Shown here one piece after another: positions 48,901-61,296 of a DNA stretch of 64,000 nucleotides. The notes under the pieces are model-generated. The model made no database searches. It was not told where the DNA came from and saw nothing but the letters and a program-made list of their open reading frames with translations. A program made the position numbers and the translations under genes. The stretch covers positions 12,050,773-12,114,772 of the forward strand of contig CATQJL010000001.1 in assembly GCA_958299035.1 (NCBI GenBank), given 5' to 3'. Each line of letters starts with the position of its first letter. Within the stretch, counting starts at the first letter, position 1. Source of the stretch: Cylicocyclus nassatus (taxonomy: Eukaryota > Nematoda > Chromadorea > Rhabditida > Strongylidae).

Positions 48901-51233
48901 GTTGCAATGAGGTGGCGTTGCTATATATAGCCTTTTAGCTGGCAACGCGCCAAGGCGAAGAAAAATCCGGAGGCGATGGCAAGCGTGAGAAAGTATTGTA
49001 GCTAGCAAAAGTGTCCATACTCTCAAGATAAACATGATTCTGGCAACAATCTAATGAAGGTGACCAGCTGGGGCCCACAGTTATGAAGAGCGATCACTGA
49101 TTTGTTTTATGCAAAAAATCTCTTGACGGCAATCTTTTGATATGCTGCCTTGGAACACTGAAGGACAAAAGATATCAATGATCAAACAGTGCATACAGTG
49201 CAGTCATTTGTGACTTGATATGCTTGTTGCACAAAACGCCTGATACTTCACGACGTTTTCGGGAGCTCTTATTTTCTGAAGATTTTCCCTTGTTTTCTCC
49301 TAATTTTAGTTTGATTAAACAAATATCAGGTACTCAGACAATTCATCGGAACTTCCGTAGGACAAGTCACCTTTCTGCAGGACTTTGTTTACTACAACAA
49401 AAGCGGAAACATTAAAAACGAACTTCCGCAGGGCTTCTTACAAAACGCTAGGAAAGTTCCGAAAATGTCAGCGTTTCCGCAGCACTTTGGCCTGCCAGTA
49501 CTTCCGCCGGGTTTCAGATATGCTATCTCTTAAGAAGTTGTCTAGCCGACAACTAGAGCGCATTGTCAACCATGTCATCCTTAGTGCAGAGGATAGTGAG
49601 TGAGTCTCGGAGGCGATAAAGGGATGTTCAAATCGCGCTTAGCTGTTCTCTTTTGCTGTTATATATTGCATTCTTCGGACTTCCGCAGCACCTCACTTGG
49701 GAGATTCGCAGCACGTTTACGCAACTTCCACAGGTAACCCGCAGAATTCCCAAATATTCTGCGGAAGTTCCGGTCAGTAGTCTGAGTGATAAAACATATT
49801 TTAACCATGTATCCCGCTATGTTTGACAAATTACTGGCAGGAAATCGTGGATTTCCGCTCGTAGTGTGCAAGCTCGCATACTAATAAGTTACAAGACTTG
49901 TCCACTCAGAATCAAATGGGTTTTTTGCGCAATTGCACGTATTCCAGGATGGGCCAATGGAAACCAGGTGATGTTTTTAATCCCTTTCTCGGTTTCCTTT
50001 GCTGTTTAGGCGCGATTATGTTCGAAGAAGCGCGGCTGATATTCGCAAGTTCTTTAGTCGAAACTTTCGTCGCATTGCCTAGATGAAAAACATGCAAATT
50101 AACTGCTTAGCAAAAGAACTTACTCGACCTTGAAAATACTGTACGTACCGTAGATCCCAACCCTTAGCAGGAAAAAAAAACAGACAGGCAGACAGACATA
50201 TAATTGGTGAACTTAGAGCCCCTATTTGATTTATGAACTAAATTAAACTGAGGATGAACGAATTTTCCATCTTCGTTAGCTTCAGAAAACTACATTTTTG
50301 ATTATCGCGGAAACCCGTAAAACTTTTTACATTGTTCTAGCAGAGCTTTCAAGGTCTTGTCATATAACAAGAAATAGGTCAGCTATCTTTAAATTGCCAA
50401 AGATAGTACACCATTCAATATAGCTACCACCAATAAACGACTCATAAAATCTTAAGTAAGAGCTAAACTTATCCTTTAATTCAACTGGCTTGGCGGTTGG
50501 AAGGTGGGGCTCCGTGACCTGATTAAGGCTGGATAGTTCAGAGAGCACGCGCGCTAGAGAGACGCAGACTGCGTGGTGGGCGCTAGCGGCCTTAATAGGT
50601 CACGAAACTCCGCCTTTTAGCCGCCAAGCCAGTTGAAGCAAAGATGACATATATAGTCAATGGACTTTGTAAAAGTTCTTTCAGATACTGGGAAAGTAAC
50701 CCACCTGAAATTCAATAAAAAATAATGATACATTAATCTGAAAGCAAAAATTATTTCAGTAGAAAATATTGAAAATTCTTTAGACGGGTTTGTGCGGAAT
50801 GCGACAATCTAAAACTTCGCGCTCAAAATGGAATCTCCGCCTCCACAATACACAATAGTGGGCGGGGCTTCCATTCGCTCGTAAACTGCAAGTGTTGTCG
50901 CATTCCGCGCCCTCCCTCTAGACTATTTAGTTCACCAAATTCGAAATTAATTTTTTCACCAAATAGTTTTACTTTTTTCATTTTTGAAGTACTATTATGG
51001 TGAAACAAAGAAATAAGCAGCACAATATTGAAATCAAATACTAAAAAGGATAAAGTAAAAGTAAAAAGTAAAAAGTAATAGTATTAATAAATGTGACTCA
51101 CCTTTCGTTCCCGTATTGAAAGGCTAGGAAATGAGTTGGCAATTTGTAAAGTAATAAATACAATAGTGCATCCCATAAATACCCTGCATACCATACCAAA
51201 ACCTCTGCGTCTCAGATACCGTGACCAAATCAT
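39675..51233 (-). CDS. Hexosaminidase D-like GH20 gene, copy B
   Basis: Paralogue of the gene at 1-14457, with the same exon plan. Exons: 51233-51102, 47559-47410, 47356-47300, 47059-46951, 46357-46246, 46194-46086, 46031-45909, 45423-45296, 45224-45103, 44890-44748, 44697-44642, 40490-40400, 40349-40250, 40196-40061, then 39971-39675 with stop TAG. All junctions are in phase up to 40061. The domain order follows human HEXD, from VHFDLKGAPP through FHIGADE, WHDML, EPVIWDY, GIILAGWQR and YDHMAAICETLP to GWLSPY and FFPNTVDEF near the C terminus. Predicted length is about 650 residues, with a signal anchor in exon 1. The junction between the exon ending at 40061 (phase 2) and the terminal coding block cannot be joined in frame with a visible AG acceptor. 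Either I have missed an exon or this copy is damaged there too. A 39-nt stretch in the terminal block has GT..AG ends and may be a tiny intron. Confidence 0.88.
40650..41241. mobile_element. piggyBac-like MITE (unit B only)
   Basis: Ends AGGCAGCGGCTCGGCAAAAC and, inverted, AGGTAGTGGTTCGGCAAATC. Left flank TTAA (40646-40649), right flank TCAA. Absent from the matching intron of copy A. Inner inverted repeats include GGGGTAGGGGAACGAAAGCC. Confidence 0.55.
41242..42159. other. Intron of copy B, shared with unit A
   Basis: Aligns with about 440-1133 and then 2405-2480 plus 2775-2810 of unit A, providing the empty sites of the hAT-like and Helitron insertions there. No gene. Confidence 0.6.
42160..43650 (+). 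pseudogene. Degenerate RTE-type non-LTR retrotransposon (unit B)
   Basis: Paralogue of the fragment at 2810-4340. It shows VGDFNAKIG (about 42594-42620), a WTWKRPNGTTHAEI-like stretch, SGSDHR (SDHR 42871-42882), ERRRFLRHDP and an RT motif A remnant LNYEKAFE near 43568. It has different frameshifts from unit A, so the two copies have decayed independently since the segment was duplicated. Confidence 0.8.
44030..44389. mobile_element. hAT-like MITE (CAGTGGCGTACC)
   Basis: Ends CAGTGGCGTACC and GGTACGCCACTG, with an imperfect 8-bp flank (GTAATTTG, GTATTTGG). Inside are short palindromes GTGCGTGGCGTTAGCCACGC and GGGGCGTGGCGTCAGCCACG. Unit B only. A 71-codon ORF across it is incidental. Confidence 0.65.
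45296..45423 (-). CDS. Copy B exon following the catalytic exon
   Basis: Phase-0 start FGVCEKSRNWIMSKGKG, then ALTHLKDIAEYVRSQ, ending in phase 2 at GCAAC|GTAAGC. This part of HEXD lies just after the acid residue and leads into the WHDML exon. Confidence 0.85.
45909..46031 (-). CDS. Copy B catalytic exon (FHIGADE)
   Basis: Same 41-codon exon as in copy A, identical in protein sequence, with acceptor TTTTTTAG and donor GAG|GTTTGG. It joins in phase 0 to the exon at 45423, giving ADEAFE then FGVCEKSRNWIM. Confidence 0.93.
47600..48200. other. Unit B-specific insertion and small inversion in intron 1
   Basis: About 0.5 kb has no match in unit A. At its right edge, 48155-48192 is the inverted form of 12117-12154 in unit A, after which collinearity resumes. 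No ORF of interest. Confidence 0.5.
48358..49060 (-). mobile_element. Divergent LTR-like sequence, minus orientation
   Basis: Plus-strand start TGTGGCGGCACGGTGGGCC is the reverse complement of the LTR end ..CCACCGAGCCGCCACA seen at 23332. On the minus strand it carries GGCTATATATAGC as TATA box near the far end. The right boundary and target duplication are not resolved. Confidence 0.45.
49332..49787. repeat. TIR repeat rich in CTTCCGCAG motifs (unit B)
   Basis: Paralogue of the repeat at 12349-12723, starting ACTCAGACAA and ending TCTGAGT, with about 100 extra internal bases near 49570-49680. Lies in intron 1 of copy B. Confidence 0.55.
50479..50637. repeat. Short palindromic MITE (ATTCAACTGG family), unit B
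   Basis: Paralogue of 13433-13590 in the same intron position, with arms ATTCAACTGGCTTGGCGG and CCGCCAAGCCAGTTGAA. Confidence 0.7.
51102..51233 (-). CDS. Copy B exon 1: signal anchor of hexosaminidase
   Basis: Forty-four codons, MIWSRYLRRRGFGMVCR onward, differing from copy A by conservative changes (K/R, F/C, L/F, V/I). Same donor AAAG|GTGAGT and the same upstream TTTTAG acceptor, with the exon beginning at 51255. Joins in phase 0 to the exon at 47559 that starts LAADVHASA. Confidence 0.78.
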
Positions 51234-52554
51234 TGTACCATGTGGTTGGAGAGATCTAAAACGACATTGATAAGAAAAAATGACGAGGGGGGATCTGAAT
51301 AGCGTATGAAAAGCGAGTAACCCATTTATGAAGTTGAGTAAAGAAATAAAAATGAATGATGATGCCAAGGGAAAAGAATAGGGAAAAATGATAAAGGACT
51401 TCCCATTAAGCGAAACGTGCGCATTAGTCAACGTATGCTCTGACTAATGATTGCTATCAATTCTGCTTGTACATCTGCTCATTCATTATAATAAAGTAGT
51501 CACATCAATATTCTTTGAGAAAAAAAAACGGAGGATTGCGAATGTGATATTACGCTAATCGCTCCGAATGTTTTCCCTATTTCAAACTAGCGCAAACCTC
51601 AAAAATCAATCAATAATCGATCCAAATTGCTTTCACATAGTTTTCCTCTCTTTTCTCCTACCAATTATATTCTGGAATACCTGGCAAGTTTTTCTTTAGA
51701 CTGCGTCCAGAGTTCGGTGCCAGCGCCATCCAGCAACGTTCCAGTGCAACACCAGCGCCGTTCCAGCGCCGTGCCACCGCCGTGTGGAAACGCCAACCGA
51801 CCAATACAATTAGCTTGCATGCAGGTTCCTGCAGGACGCTGACACGGCGCTGGCACGCTCCGCTACAAGGGCAACTGCGATCTTCAAGGTTTTAGCTTGA
51901 CCTGCATAGCTTGTAAATTCTTCATTTCGAAACCTCATATTTCGAAATTATCTATCAATCAACCACAGAAATGTTATTCTCAAAAAACTGCGGAAAACAA
52001 CCTGATAACATGAATAGTTCAATGAGAACGAAAAAAATTAATTGAATCAAATGTGGCACGGCTATGATGATGTTCTGTGAGTTTGGTGTTTGGCGCTGAA
52101 GAAACGAAAACTTTCGGACTAAAACAATGGCAACCAGCCGCTTAGCGCAGGAAAAACGAAAGGAAAAAAAACGCGGACGAATGTTTTCGCAAAGGATTAT
52201 TTAAACAGTGTCAATGTGATATTGCGTTAGGCCATAAAAAAGAAAAACATATCTGTAATGATTTTTTCCGAGGAGCCAAACAAGAATGATGGGGTTGAGG
52301 CTAGGATTAGTGGAAGGTTTGCTTGAAGTAATATTAATTTTTTGGCTCCCAATTATGAAATATTGCTCACTTGTCAATGATTATTGATTAATTTATAATG
52401 TGTTAAGTTTTAAATTACCTCTATAAATTTTTTTTCTCCGTTGCGTCAGCCAACGCATTTCTTCTTTGAACTTTACATCTCTTGGCAAAAATTCTCAAAG
52501 ATCGAGATGCCCCTCCCCCTTCCCAAAAAATGATTTCAAAGAGAGATAAATATA

Positions 52555-53230
52555 CAGGGTGTCCCAAAAAAATGTATCGAAGGTTTGATCTTCAATAACT
52601 TCCTTATATGAAAAGCTTTCGCGGATCTTTGAGTGTCATACGGTAGAGCTGGATCAACTTAGATTTACAGTATGGCGCGAATCATCTACCGCTTTTCGTC
52701 ACTGTAGGATTACGGTACGAACTTCCAGCATATGAAACCAATGTGAAATACACCACCTAACAAAATTTTCTTCAAAAAATCTAAAAAATTGTGTACTAGG
52801 GTTTTCGCGCATACTGATTCCACCTAACAACTTTTTACAACTGTTTTCGTCCTTTTTGATGGTGTAATTGTATTTCTGACAAATGCTGGGAATTGAATTA
52901 CTACGATTTACCGCGGATAACTTAGGAAAGAAGCATCACAGTAGAATGGGAATTTCAAATTTGGAATCAGCGGCTCCCATTACCGTAGTATAAGAGTTTT
53001 TGCTTGTTTGGTCTTGCCCGAGGCAGCATATATCCTCCAATATCCTAAAATCTTTGTCGAAGTTCGTACCGTAATCCTACAGTAATGAAGGACGATGAAT
53101 GATTCGCTCTATACTGCAATTCTAAGCTGAACCCAGCTCTACCGCATGACACTCAAAGATCTGCGAAAACTTTCCATATAGGGAAGTTATTGAAGATCGA
53201 ACGTTCGATACATTTTTTTGGGACACCCTG
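52555..53230. mobile_element. TA-flanked MITE (CAGGGTGTCCCAAAAAAATG)
   Basis: Ends CAGGGTGTCC and complement with TA flanks; same family as 18083-18762. It sits in unit B at nearly the same target as the unrelated MITE at 21778 in unit A. Confidence 0.85.
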
Positions 53231-54760
53231 TATGCCTTGAAATGACTAGAGTAATAATTGAAAAAGGAACATTTTTAGGAAAGTAAGAGTGAATACAAGT
53301 ACCAGAAAGTTCAAAAAATTTATTATTTTACTATTTTATTTTTTATTGTTTATCTTTTATTAATTTATACTTTCTTGCTGTTTCACGTATTTATTATTGA
53401 TTTATTAATTTATTATCTATTGATTCACTTTTCTATTTTATTATTTCTTTATTTTTTTCTCGCTATTTCACGTATTATAAGAAACTGCTAGGTGCTCCCG
53501 TAATTTGATATTTTTGATGAATACTTTGAAATTCTTCCCAGGAGATACATATGTTAAGCTGTGCTCGAAAATTGCATCGAGCATGGAAACTCGGATCTAA
53601 AAACTTCCCAAGAGAGCTAGAGGATCAAAAAGAAGCTTCTTCAAAGTTAAAAATAGAAGGATTGGTGTCTTCTGTAAAATAACTTTAAAGATAATCGCCT
53701 GTCAAGAATAAGGAACACTTTGGCGCCAAAATGTCGGTGAAAGGTCTGTCAAGTATGTATTCAACCATGCATTTCGTTACATAATAAGAATAACCAAAAC
53801 TCAACAAAATTTTTCACCTGTATAAATCATAGAAGACAATGTTCATTTTTTTGCGATTGTGGAACGAAACAATGTAGAAATGTTGCTTTTAAACCATAAT
53901 TTTGCAAGAATAATCTTCTAAAAGAACATTTGTTGTGCTCTCTTATACTGGTTTCTCTATACAGATATTTATGCATAATGACAGCAAATCTCCAAAAAAC
54001 CCCTAGATAATCCCCCGTATTTATATGCAATAGGGGTTTCTTGGCATTACGCATATATTCAACAAAACGCGGATAATCTCCCGCACGTGAGCATCCAGAA
54101 TATCGGAGGGGGGGGGGGAGTTATGGCGGAGTGGCTACAAAATGGGGGGAAAAGGAAAAAAAATATTTTTATGGACAAATTTGAGTAGAAAAGACACGAT
54201 TTTGGAAAGGATTGAATAGCGATGAGAAGATGGAAATGTCCGTCGGGGCTTACCCCGTTTTTCTCAAACTAAGCAGATTATTTTCGCCGTTATCACGCCG
54301 TTATCAATGAATTTTGCTTTTCGTTTTGACTTTTATGATGAGGCAAAAATTAAATAATTATTTTTGTGAACAGAATCTTGAAAAAGGAAAAGACGAAGAT
54401 TTAAATGTAGTAGCACAAAGTCTGTTCACATCTCACTTAAAGATTTATTTCTTTCCGTCAAAAGAAACTTCAATTTTGTTGAAGTATCCTCTAAATATTT
54501 TCTTGTTGTGTTTAAATTGAAATAAACCAGAAAAAAATAGTAAATTTAGGAAAAAATATTTCAGTAAGCAAATTGAATGGCGAAAGTCAGTTTTGACAGT
54601 TTTCCTAGAGGGGAAAAATTTTCTATTATGAAATTTGGATACCATAAAGCCCAAAATGATTGTGGATAATTCTTTTCTATTTGATTTTATCCAGCTAAAT
54701 AAGCACAAGCTAACGAAGACAAAGAATGCTTTCCGAGCGAGGCATGGTCGGACCATAATT
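53231..54760. other. AT-rich DNA present only in unit B
   Basis: No counterpart in unit A, where sequence goes from the MITE directly to the block at 22462. Contains an ATTTATT-rich stretch (53315-53460) and a G run near 54109-54118. No gene or element ends recognised. Confidence 0.4.
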
Positions 54761-55235
54761 ATCTATTTATTCATTTCATACATTCTATAACAGCTAGCTT
54801 GATGGAAATTTTAAGGGAAAAAATTGAAGGTGCCAACTGGAAAAATGTAACATTGATCATTTTTTACGGTATAAAATCTGTTTATTTTTACATAAGATGA
54901 AAAAAGGATGCTTTTCATGTATTGCAATTGCATTCATAGGAAGATTGCTAAAAAATTTCGAAAAAAATAAACCTCAACAGAACTAACATTTTTCAGCACC
55001 GAATATTTTTCGCCATACTTCTACCCACTTACATAAAAAGAAAGTTGGCTCTCATAGATCGCCCTTACATCAAATTCCTGGTCTTCCATTATACAAATCC
55101 AAAAAGATAGAAAAACGAAACAAGGAGATCAATAGAAAAATTTCAATACCCTCCCCCCCCCACAACCCTTGAACGTAGTGCAATTACTTAGCTCCTTGTA
55201 AGAACTATGCCTTAAATAGTCCTTATGTACCCTAG

Positions 55236-55388
55236 GAAGAAATGGAATTTGTGGAAGTTTTTGAGTCTCAATTAGGAAAGAGAAAAATTGTAACAGAACT
55301 CATACTCAGAATTAATAGATCCACTATAGAAAAATATGTAAAAATCATAGCCATGGAAAACTCAAACTCCAGTTTATTCGGAAAAGAA
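55236..55388 (+). CDS. Candidate exon of an unrecognised gene, copy B
   Basis: Fifty-one codons between acceptor CCCTAG and donor GAA|GTAAGA, reading EEMEFVEVFESQLGKRK then ELILRINRSTIEKYVKII. Both splice signals are good and the frame is open throughout. The copy A block at 23635 is similar but shifted. Charged and helical in character; function unknown. Confidence 0.4.
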
Positions 55389-56669
55389 GTAAGAAGCATG
55401 AGAGATAATGCATACGATTTCTCCTTGTAATCTAATCGTAACAGCGAACAAAATGAATAAATGGGTGTATCAAAAATAATTTTCAAAGTTCAACGCTGAA
55501 AGATAACTAATAACATTGTGAGATAGAACGAATGAATCAGTAATGGTCGAACCATAGGTATAAAAAAACATGGAAATATATGTTAGCGCCGAAATTCATT
55601 TCAGCGCTCACTGAATTAACAAAGAACTTTTTTCACAGCAATGATTCTGATGTTGACCTCATTTCCTCAGCGAAGTAAACAATGTGAAATTTCATGGTAA
55701 AATAGCTTTATTATGGAGCAGAAATGGAATCGAAAAAATGCAAAAATTTAGTTTTATGCTTCAAAAAAACTTCAGGTTTTTAGTTTTATGCTTCAAAAAA
55801 ACTTCAGGTTAATCGAGGTTCTTAAGAAAATCTTATGTCAAGGTAGCTTTGGGAAACAAATCTAGGATTGTTAAGGAAAATTCTGAGAAGCACAGCAAAA
55901 TTGCTTAGGGAAAAGTATTTCTTCATAAAAACTTGTTTCACCCTCTTCCTCCCCTCCGCCTCAACTAGGAGGTCTGGGCCACCACTATCATAATTTATAT
56001 CAAACATTTTGGAAAAATATTAAATATTATACATAGCTATATATGAGTGCCAAGAGCAAAATGTTGGCTACGAAAGGCATTTCGCAGAAAAAGGAAATAC
56101 TTGATGGAAATTGCAATACGTTATAGTTCAAGCGCTCCTGGAAAGAGACATTTGAAGTTATGAATAATATAGCTGGAAACACAAATAGCAAGCCCACATA
56201 ATGCATTTTTGATGTAGTCTAGCCTTGCAAATGCAAAATTTAGCAGTTAAGCAAATATAGTTGGAATGAGTGGGAAATAGGGGCAGTAAAAGCGGAGGAG
56301 GTGAGGGGGAGAAGGCCCTCACTTACTGAAGAATGAGTTATTTGAGTTTTGTGGAAGTGACTTACATGAGTTATAAAAAGGCGCAAGTGACCTGTTCATA
56401 ACCGTAATAATTAGGATGATTTTTGATCCTTTGAAAGCTCAAATTAACCTTGTAAAATGTTTTCTTCTGGGCGTTTTCTATGGACCCGCAAAAGTTTTGG
56501 GAAACATTCCAAAAAAATTCTCTTTTCCTGTGCCCTGACCTCTCATTCCAGTTGGAAGTCGAATCAATGTCTACAAGTGATAATACTAATTATGCAGACT
56601 TGAAATGAGCGAATAATTTTGCGTAAAAAATTTTCTCCTGCTTTTTACATTTTTTCGAATTTGTAAGTA
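55389..56669. other. Non-coding block conserved with unit A
   Basis: Closely matches about 23743-25010, including the stretch around 56190-56290. No conserved frame found. Confidence 0.45.
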
Positions 56670-57063
56670 TTAGTGATGCAAAAATAATGGCCACTGCCTA
56701 CGCTACCAAAGCATATGAATGCAGAAATATACAAATGAGGTACCATTCGATAAAATGAAGCAAGTTCTACGAAATGGCTACTAAGAATCTACGTACACAT
56801 TAGGTCACATAGTAGACCATGTTAACGTTCATTCATGCACTCGCTGTAATTTTTTGTCACTTAGAATTTGAATAAAAACGAAAATGGTAAATCTGCAAAC
56901 TCCGCCTGTAACTCCGCCCCTCCCCTCCCCAATTCAGGTATTGTGGACCACAAAACCTCCGAAGCATGGCTGTGATAGCTTATTATCTGCATTGATATTG
57001 AGAAAAACCGCTTTTAGCTTTAAGAACGCGTAGTCCACGACCATTATTTTTGCATCAACCTAA
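56670..57063. mobile_element. Mariner-type MITE (TTAGxxGATGCAAAAATAAT)
   Basis: Right end CCATTATTTTTGCATCAACC then TAA with TA flank; the left end is its decayed complement. Absent from unit A. The same right end occurs at about 7531 and 44617 inside the hexosaminidase introns. Confidence 0.65.
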
Positions 57064-57207
57064 TAGATTAGTTTTGCCAAATTTCCAAGAATGTTATGAA
57101 AATAACTTTGGAGGACATTTCCTGTTGTTGTACATAGTTGAAAATTGTCTTAAAGGTAGATTATTTCCTAGCCACATTAAACTTGAAGAGGTAAAGTCAG
57201 TAGCTCA

Positions 57208-57643
57208 CAAGGGAAGGATACTAAATTAGATCTGCCTTTTGAGATGAGACACATATATTTGGAATCAGCTTTGAACGCTGATTCCTATTCCGAAACGAGT
57301 TATGGGCTTGCTGTTGTGAGTAATTAACAAACTTCTGAATGTCGTAAAACGACATGTAGATAAGAAAGTGCTCGAAAGGTGCTATGATGCTGAACTAGCA
57401 TCAGATCAAATGCTTCGTTGTTGAAAGAGAGCACTATACAGTTGCAAAACCACCTATAAGTCGACACCGTAGCATCAGTAGGTCAAGGGGCATGCAGAAT
57501 TTGCATAGAAAAGAGACCATAACTCGCTTCAGAATAATGCTAAGCAGCCAGGAACAGTATATTTTGGAATCAGCGGTCCAAGCTGATTGTAAATACATGT
57601 GTCTCATCTCAGAGAGAGAATCTAAGTTAGTATCCTTTCCTTG
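57208..57643. mobile_element. TIR element, CAAGG..CCTTG family
   Basis: Ends CAAGGGAAGGATACTAA and TTAGTATCCTTTCCTTG, flanked by TCA on both sides. Internal CCTTTTGAGATGAG and CTTTGAACGCTGATTCC match the element at 32297-34232. Absent from unit A. Confidence 0.7.
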
Positions 57644-57686
57644 TCAGTATCTTTAACAAATTTTTCGAAAAGATATGGCTCATGAC

Positions 57687-58378
57687 CAGGGCTCGGCACA
57701 GCTGGCATCGGGTCAAGCTGGATATCGTTTCTAGGGCGGAAAGCAAAGGGGATATCGTTTTTCGGGGTCCGGGCGGAGAAGAGCCGCAAGAATGCGCCGG
57801 CATGCCACCGTCATGCTGTTCATCAAACATACAAGGGCGTCGTTTTCAGCCAAAACGCAATAGTATGACCAAATTTGGTGTGTGCATGCGCGTTGAGGGA
57901 CCCGAATTATGGCCCAAAAATTTATGAAAACTTATGTGAGTGAAAGCTGTGCTGAACTTTTTTCTGAATTAGATGGCACCGTGCCAGCTGGGTGCCGACA
58001 CTTTGCTCACATAAGTTTGCATACTTTTTTTACATAAAATGTATCTACACTGAAAAGTTTACATACAGAGAAAAACAATTTCATAATGTTTTCTTTTCAG
58101 CGTTTTATAGCCATCTGAAAATTACTTGATCTGCTCCACAGTCGAAAAATCGGTTTTTTACTTTTAAAGATGTGATTCTACCACTTAAAAAGTTCAGAAA
58201 GCTGTGAAAAGTTGTTCCATGAAATCAGCATGCATGAAAATCCTACTACATACTTTTACATGATCTAAAAATAATGACAGGTCTTCAAAAAGGTTGAAAG
58301 GGACTTCGTACAAAATTTTCAAGATTAAACGGGACTTCGTTTTGAAATTTCCCTGGTGCCAGCTCGTGCCGAGCCCTG
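57687..58378. mobile_element. hAT-like element (CAGGGCTCGGCACAG)
   Basis: Ends CAGGGCTCGGCACAGCTGGC and GCCAGCTCGTGCCGAGCCCTG-like complement, flanked by CTCATGAC and CCCATGAC. Same family as 1134-2404 and 61297-61505. Absent from unit A. Confidence 0.78.
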
Positions 58379-58861
58379 CCCATGACCAGTCCAAAATCGA
58401 AATTTTCGCAAAAAATACATAATTTTCAATAAATAAAAGATTTCAAACAATCGAGCAACGGCTGAAAAGCAAACAGAAAACTTTTTCACAAAAATTTAGC
58501 AAGTTAAGGGTGAATGATAGTCGCCGATGTTGATAGGCAATGCTGACGAACACATAAACAATCTAGAAGGAAACGAAATTTGATTCCAACAACGAATTTT
58601 TATAATGTACAAAAATGTATAGAAGCAAGACAACTGTAGGAAAAAACTCATCTCTCTACCGATGCTACAATAATGTTGACGTCAAATGTGCTGTTGTTCA
58701 AACAACTTGTGTTGCGCTTGTTTTGCTGCTAATGTTTGCGGAAGAAGTGTTGTTTGCAAGGCGATTATCTTTTTCACTGTATAAAACACACCCTATTTAG
58801 TCCAAAAGCGACGATCGGACTCGAGCTTGCTGCCACGCATATGCCGATGCGAAGCGGTCGT

Positions 58862-59604
58862 TGTCGCGGCTCGCGCGATGCAAGCCACTCCTCGATTCAG
58901 GTGCCGGGAGCACTGCATGCCGCTGAATCGGGCGCGCTATTACATTCGTGCCCGGACCTCTCCTCGCTGGGCACGTTGCCAAGTCGAGAGGTATATATTT
59001 CCGCGCAACGCGCGCCATATGCCTCTTTTATTTTCGGTGACCTCGTTTTCAAATTCGTTTGATTTCTTTCTCTTATATTTTTATCATCGTGCTTGGCAGC
59101 TACCCCAGCACGCTCCCGTGGATGAATTGTTGTCTTTGACTGTAGAGCGAAACTTGTTGTTATGACTCTTGGATCATGCCGCGCTACGCGCGAGGAAAGT
59201 TAGAGCTTTGATTCAAGGTTGTACCGGGAGTGGCGAGGGTCACACCTTTCCTGCGCGGAGGTGAGAGTAGGCGGTCGACCCAGGTGGATTCCCCTGACAT
59301 CCTGTATTGGAATTAGGTTGATGATGATCGGCGGCTTGGGACGAGGCGGACTTGTCCCGTGTATTGTTTTCCTTTAGATTTTAGGCATTTTCTAGCTTAG
59401 CTTCTTGTGTAGTGTAGTTTGCTGTTATTTAGATAAATTCAAGTAATCTAGTCGCGTGTTTCTTGTTACGGTTTATTGCCACTTAGCGGGGCAGTCGTCG
59501 GACGCGCCGGAGTAAACCGGCGCTAAGGTTTGTGGACAGTAGGTGCAGGGTTGCGCAGGCAGTCGAGCGAGGCAAGGGGGTGCTGTGCCCACCGAGCAGC
59601 AACA
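58862..59604 (+). mobile_element. Solo LTR (unit B copy of 25667-27348)
   Basis: Begins TGTCGCGGC, ends GAGCAGCAACA, and has the same GTCGT duplication as its paralogue (58857-58861, 59605-59609). The TATA box is altered (GAGGTATATATTTCC instead of GGGTATATAAGG). The GGGACGAG hairpin is decayed (GGGACGAGGCGGACTTGTCCC). Confidence 0.82.
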
Positions 59605-59659
59605 GTCGTATTGCAAGTCCCAGTTTGATGACAATGGCAAAGAAACCTGGGTACTTCGA

Positions 59660-60484
59660 TTTTTATGTGGAACTGGGCGAGATATAAGATTCAAATTTCT
59701 TCATGAATTCTCATATGCGCTGGCAGACAATGATTTAGTTAGGACTTTCCGATAAGTTTCCATCTGAATTCCCTTGAGTGTGCTCTAGCACTATTTAATG
59801 GAGCGAAAGGTGCCACTCGGGCCTTTTGCCTATACAGTAACCTGATGCGGCTTATAGGTGATCGTGAAAATAGAGTGCTTACAACTCAGCACTTTTGGAA
59901 CTTGAAAGCCCATCAAAAATTGAAAATTGAAAAAAAAGAGGAGTAGGAGAAAAGCTACGAGAAGTTATTGAATGGTTGCAAATTCTCCACTTCCACTGCA
60001 ATAGTACTTTGAATGGCTTCTCTCAACCATAACTGCTGAATATGGCCGTTCTTATAATTTGTGAGAAAAGCGCGAAAAAATGTATACTACTGCTTCATGG
60101 CAATCAATGAAGCCTTCAAAATAGTTGAGAAGCAGCACATAATCATCCTTCTCCATCCTTCACGGTAAATCGCAAAAAAATTTTTTTTTGAATTTTGTAT
60201 CAAGCTTTGTTTATCCGATCTATTCGCGATGTTGATGTTTCAATTATAGATTTTGAATTCATCTGGTCAAAAATTTTTAGTAGCTGTCTGTGAATCTGAT
60301 CTGTGAATTAGAAATTTCAGAAGCACAAGAAATGCAGGAAGTGTTTATGTGCAAGATATCAGAAAAACGAACAAGAAGCGATGAAGACATAAACCGAAAG
60401 ATTTTTTCTAGGGTTGTTCGATGTCAAAGAGTTGAAAAAAATATTATAATTGCGGAACAAAAACTGTCGTGTACTTCTTCCTAA
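59660..60484 (+). pseudogene. Decayed unrecognised gene, copy B
   Basis: Paralogue of 27405-28236. First block (FSYALADNDLVRTFR, GATRAFCLYSNLMRLIGD in another frame) is broken by stops. The block with AINEAFKIVEK ends at CACG|GTAAAT (60164) and lacks exactly nine bases against A. The last block, AQEMQEVFMCKISEKRTRS to RVVRCQRVEKNIIIAEQK, ends at TAA (60484) with two 3-base indels against A. Confidence 0.4.
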
Positions 60485-61296
60485 CAGTGCGAGTAGGCAA
60501 AGTCTCATATTTCCTTTGTACATTATTAAGGAACACAAATATACTTTTTTCACAGGAAGTAAAGAGAATAAGGAAAAGTATGCTTTGCATAAAGTGGTAC
60601 AGAAGGGCACCATGTATTATTGGCAAATATAGAAAAAGCTGAATGTGCAAGGAGACGACGATAAGACTTTTTTGGTTTAATCTTTCTGCCCTTGTATTTA
60701 AGACAATGACTCTGCAGGAATAAACAAAGCGATTGGCGACTTTGTAAATTATTCTTCACTCTCTTTTCAAAAAAATTGAATTTAGCATTTAAATCGTTCA
60801 GGTCCTCGTGGAAAATTGTAGAGAGAAAATGGTAAACGAGGACGCAACAAAGTCAAAGAAGAGTGGAAGAAGAAATAGACATAGATATTTCTAAAGCACC
60901 AATTCTCGTAAGGGGGTAACAAAAAAATTTTTTTTTAAAAGTGACTTCCTCTCATCACAATCTGATGACCTATTATAATGTTATACGAAAATCATAACAT
61001 TGTATTGAAAAATACAATATTAACGAGAGCAATGGTCCGTGGATGAAGAAATCGGGCAAATTGATTTGAATAGCTTTCTTAGCTTGAGTGTTTCTACAAC
61101 ATCTTTTCCACGCTCCTCCATCTGTTCTGCATTGTTTTTATTACTGCATGCATTACTGAGAAAACATATCATTTCCAGAAAATTTTCCTCATTCATCGCG
61201 TTTATCGACGCTTTAAATTCGATAATCTTGCAAGCAGCTGTGATAGAGTTTTTTTCTCGAAACGAAAGGAAGAAGCTCAATAAAAACGTTTAAATG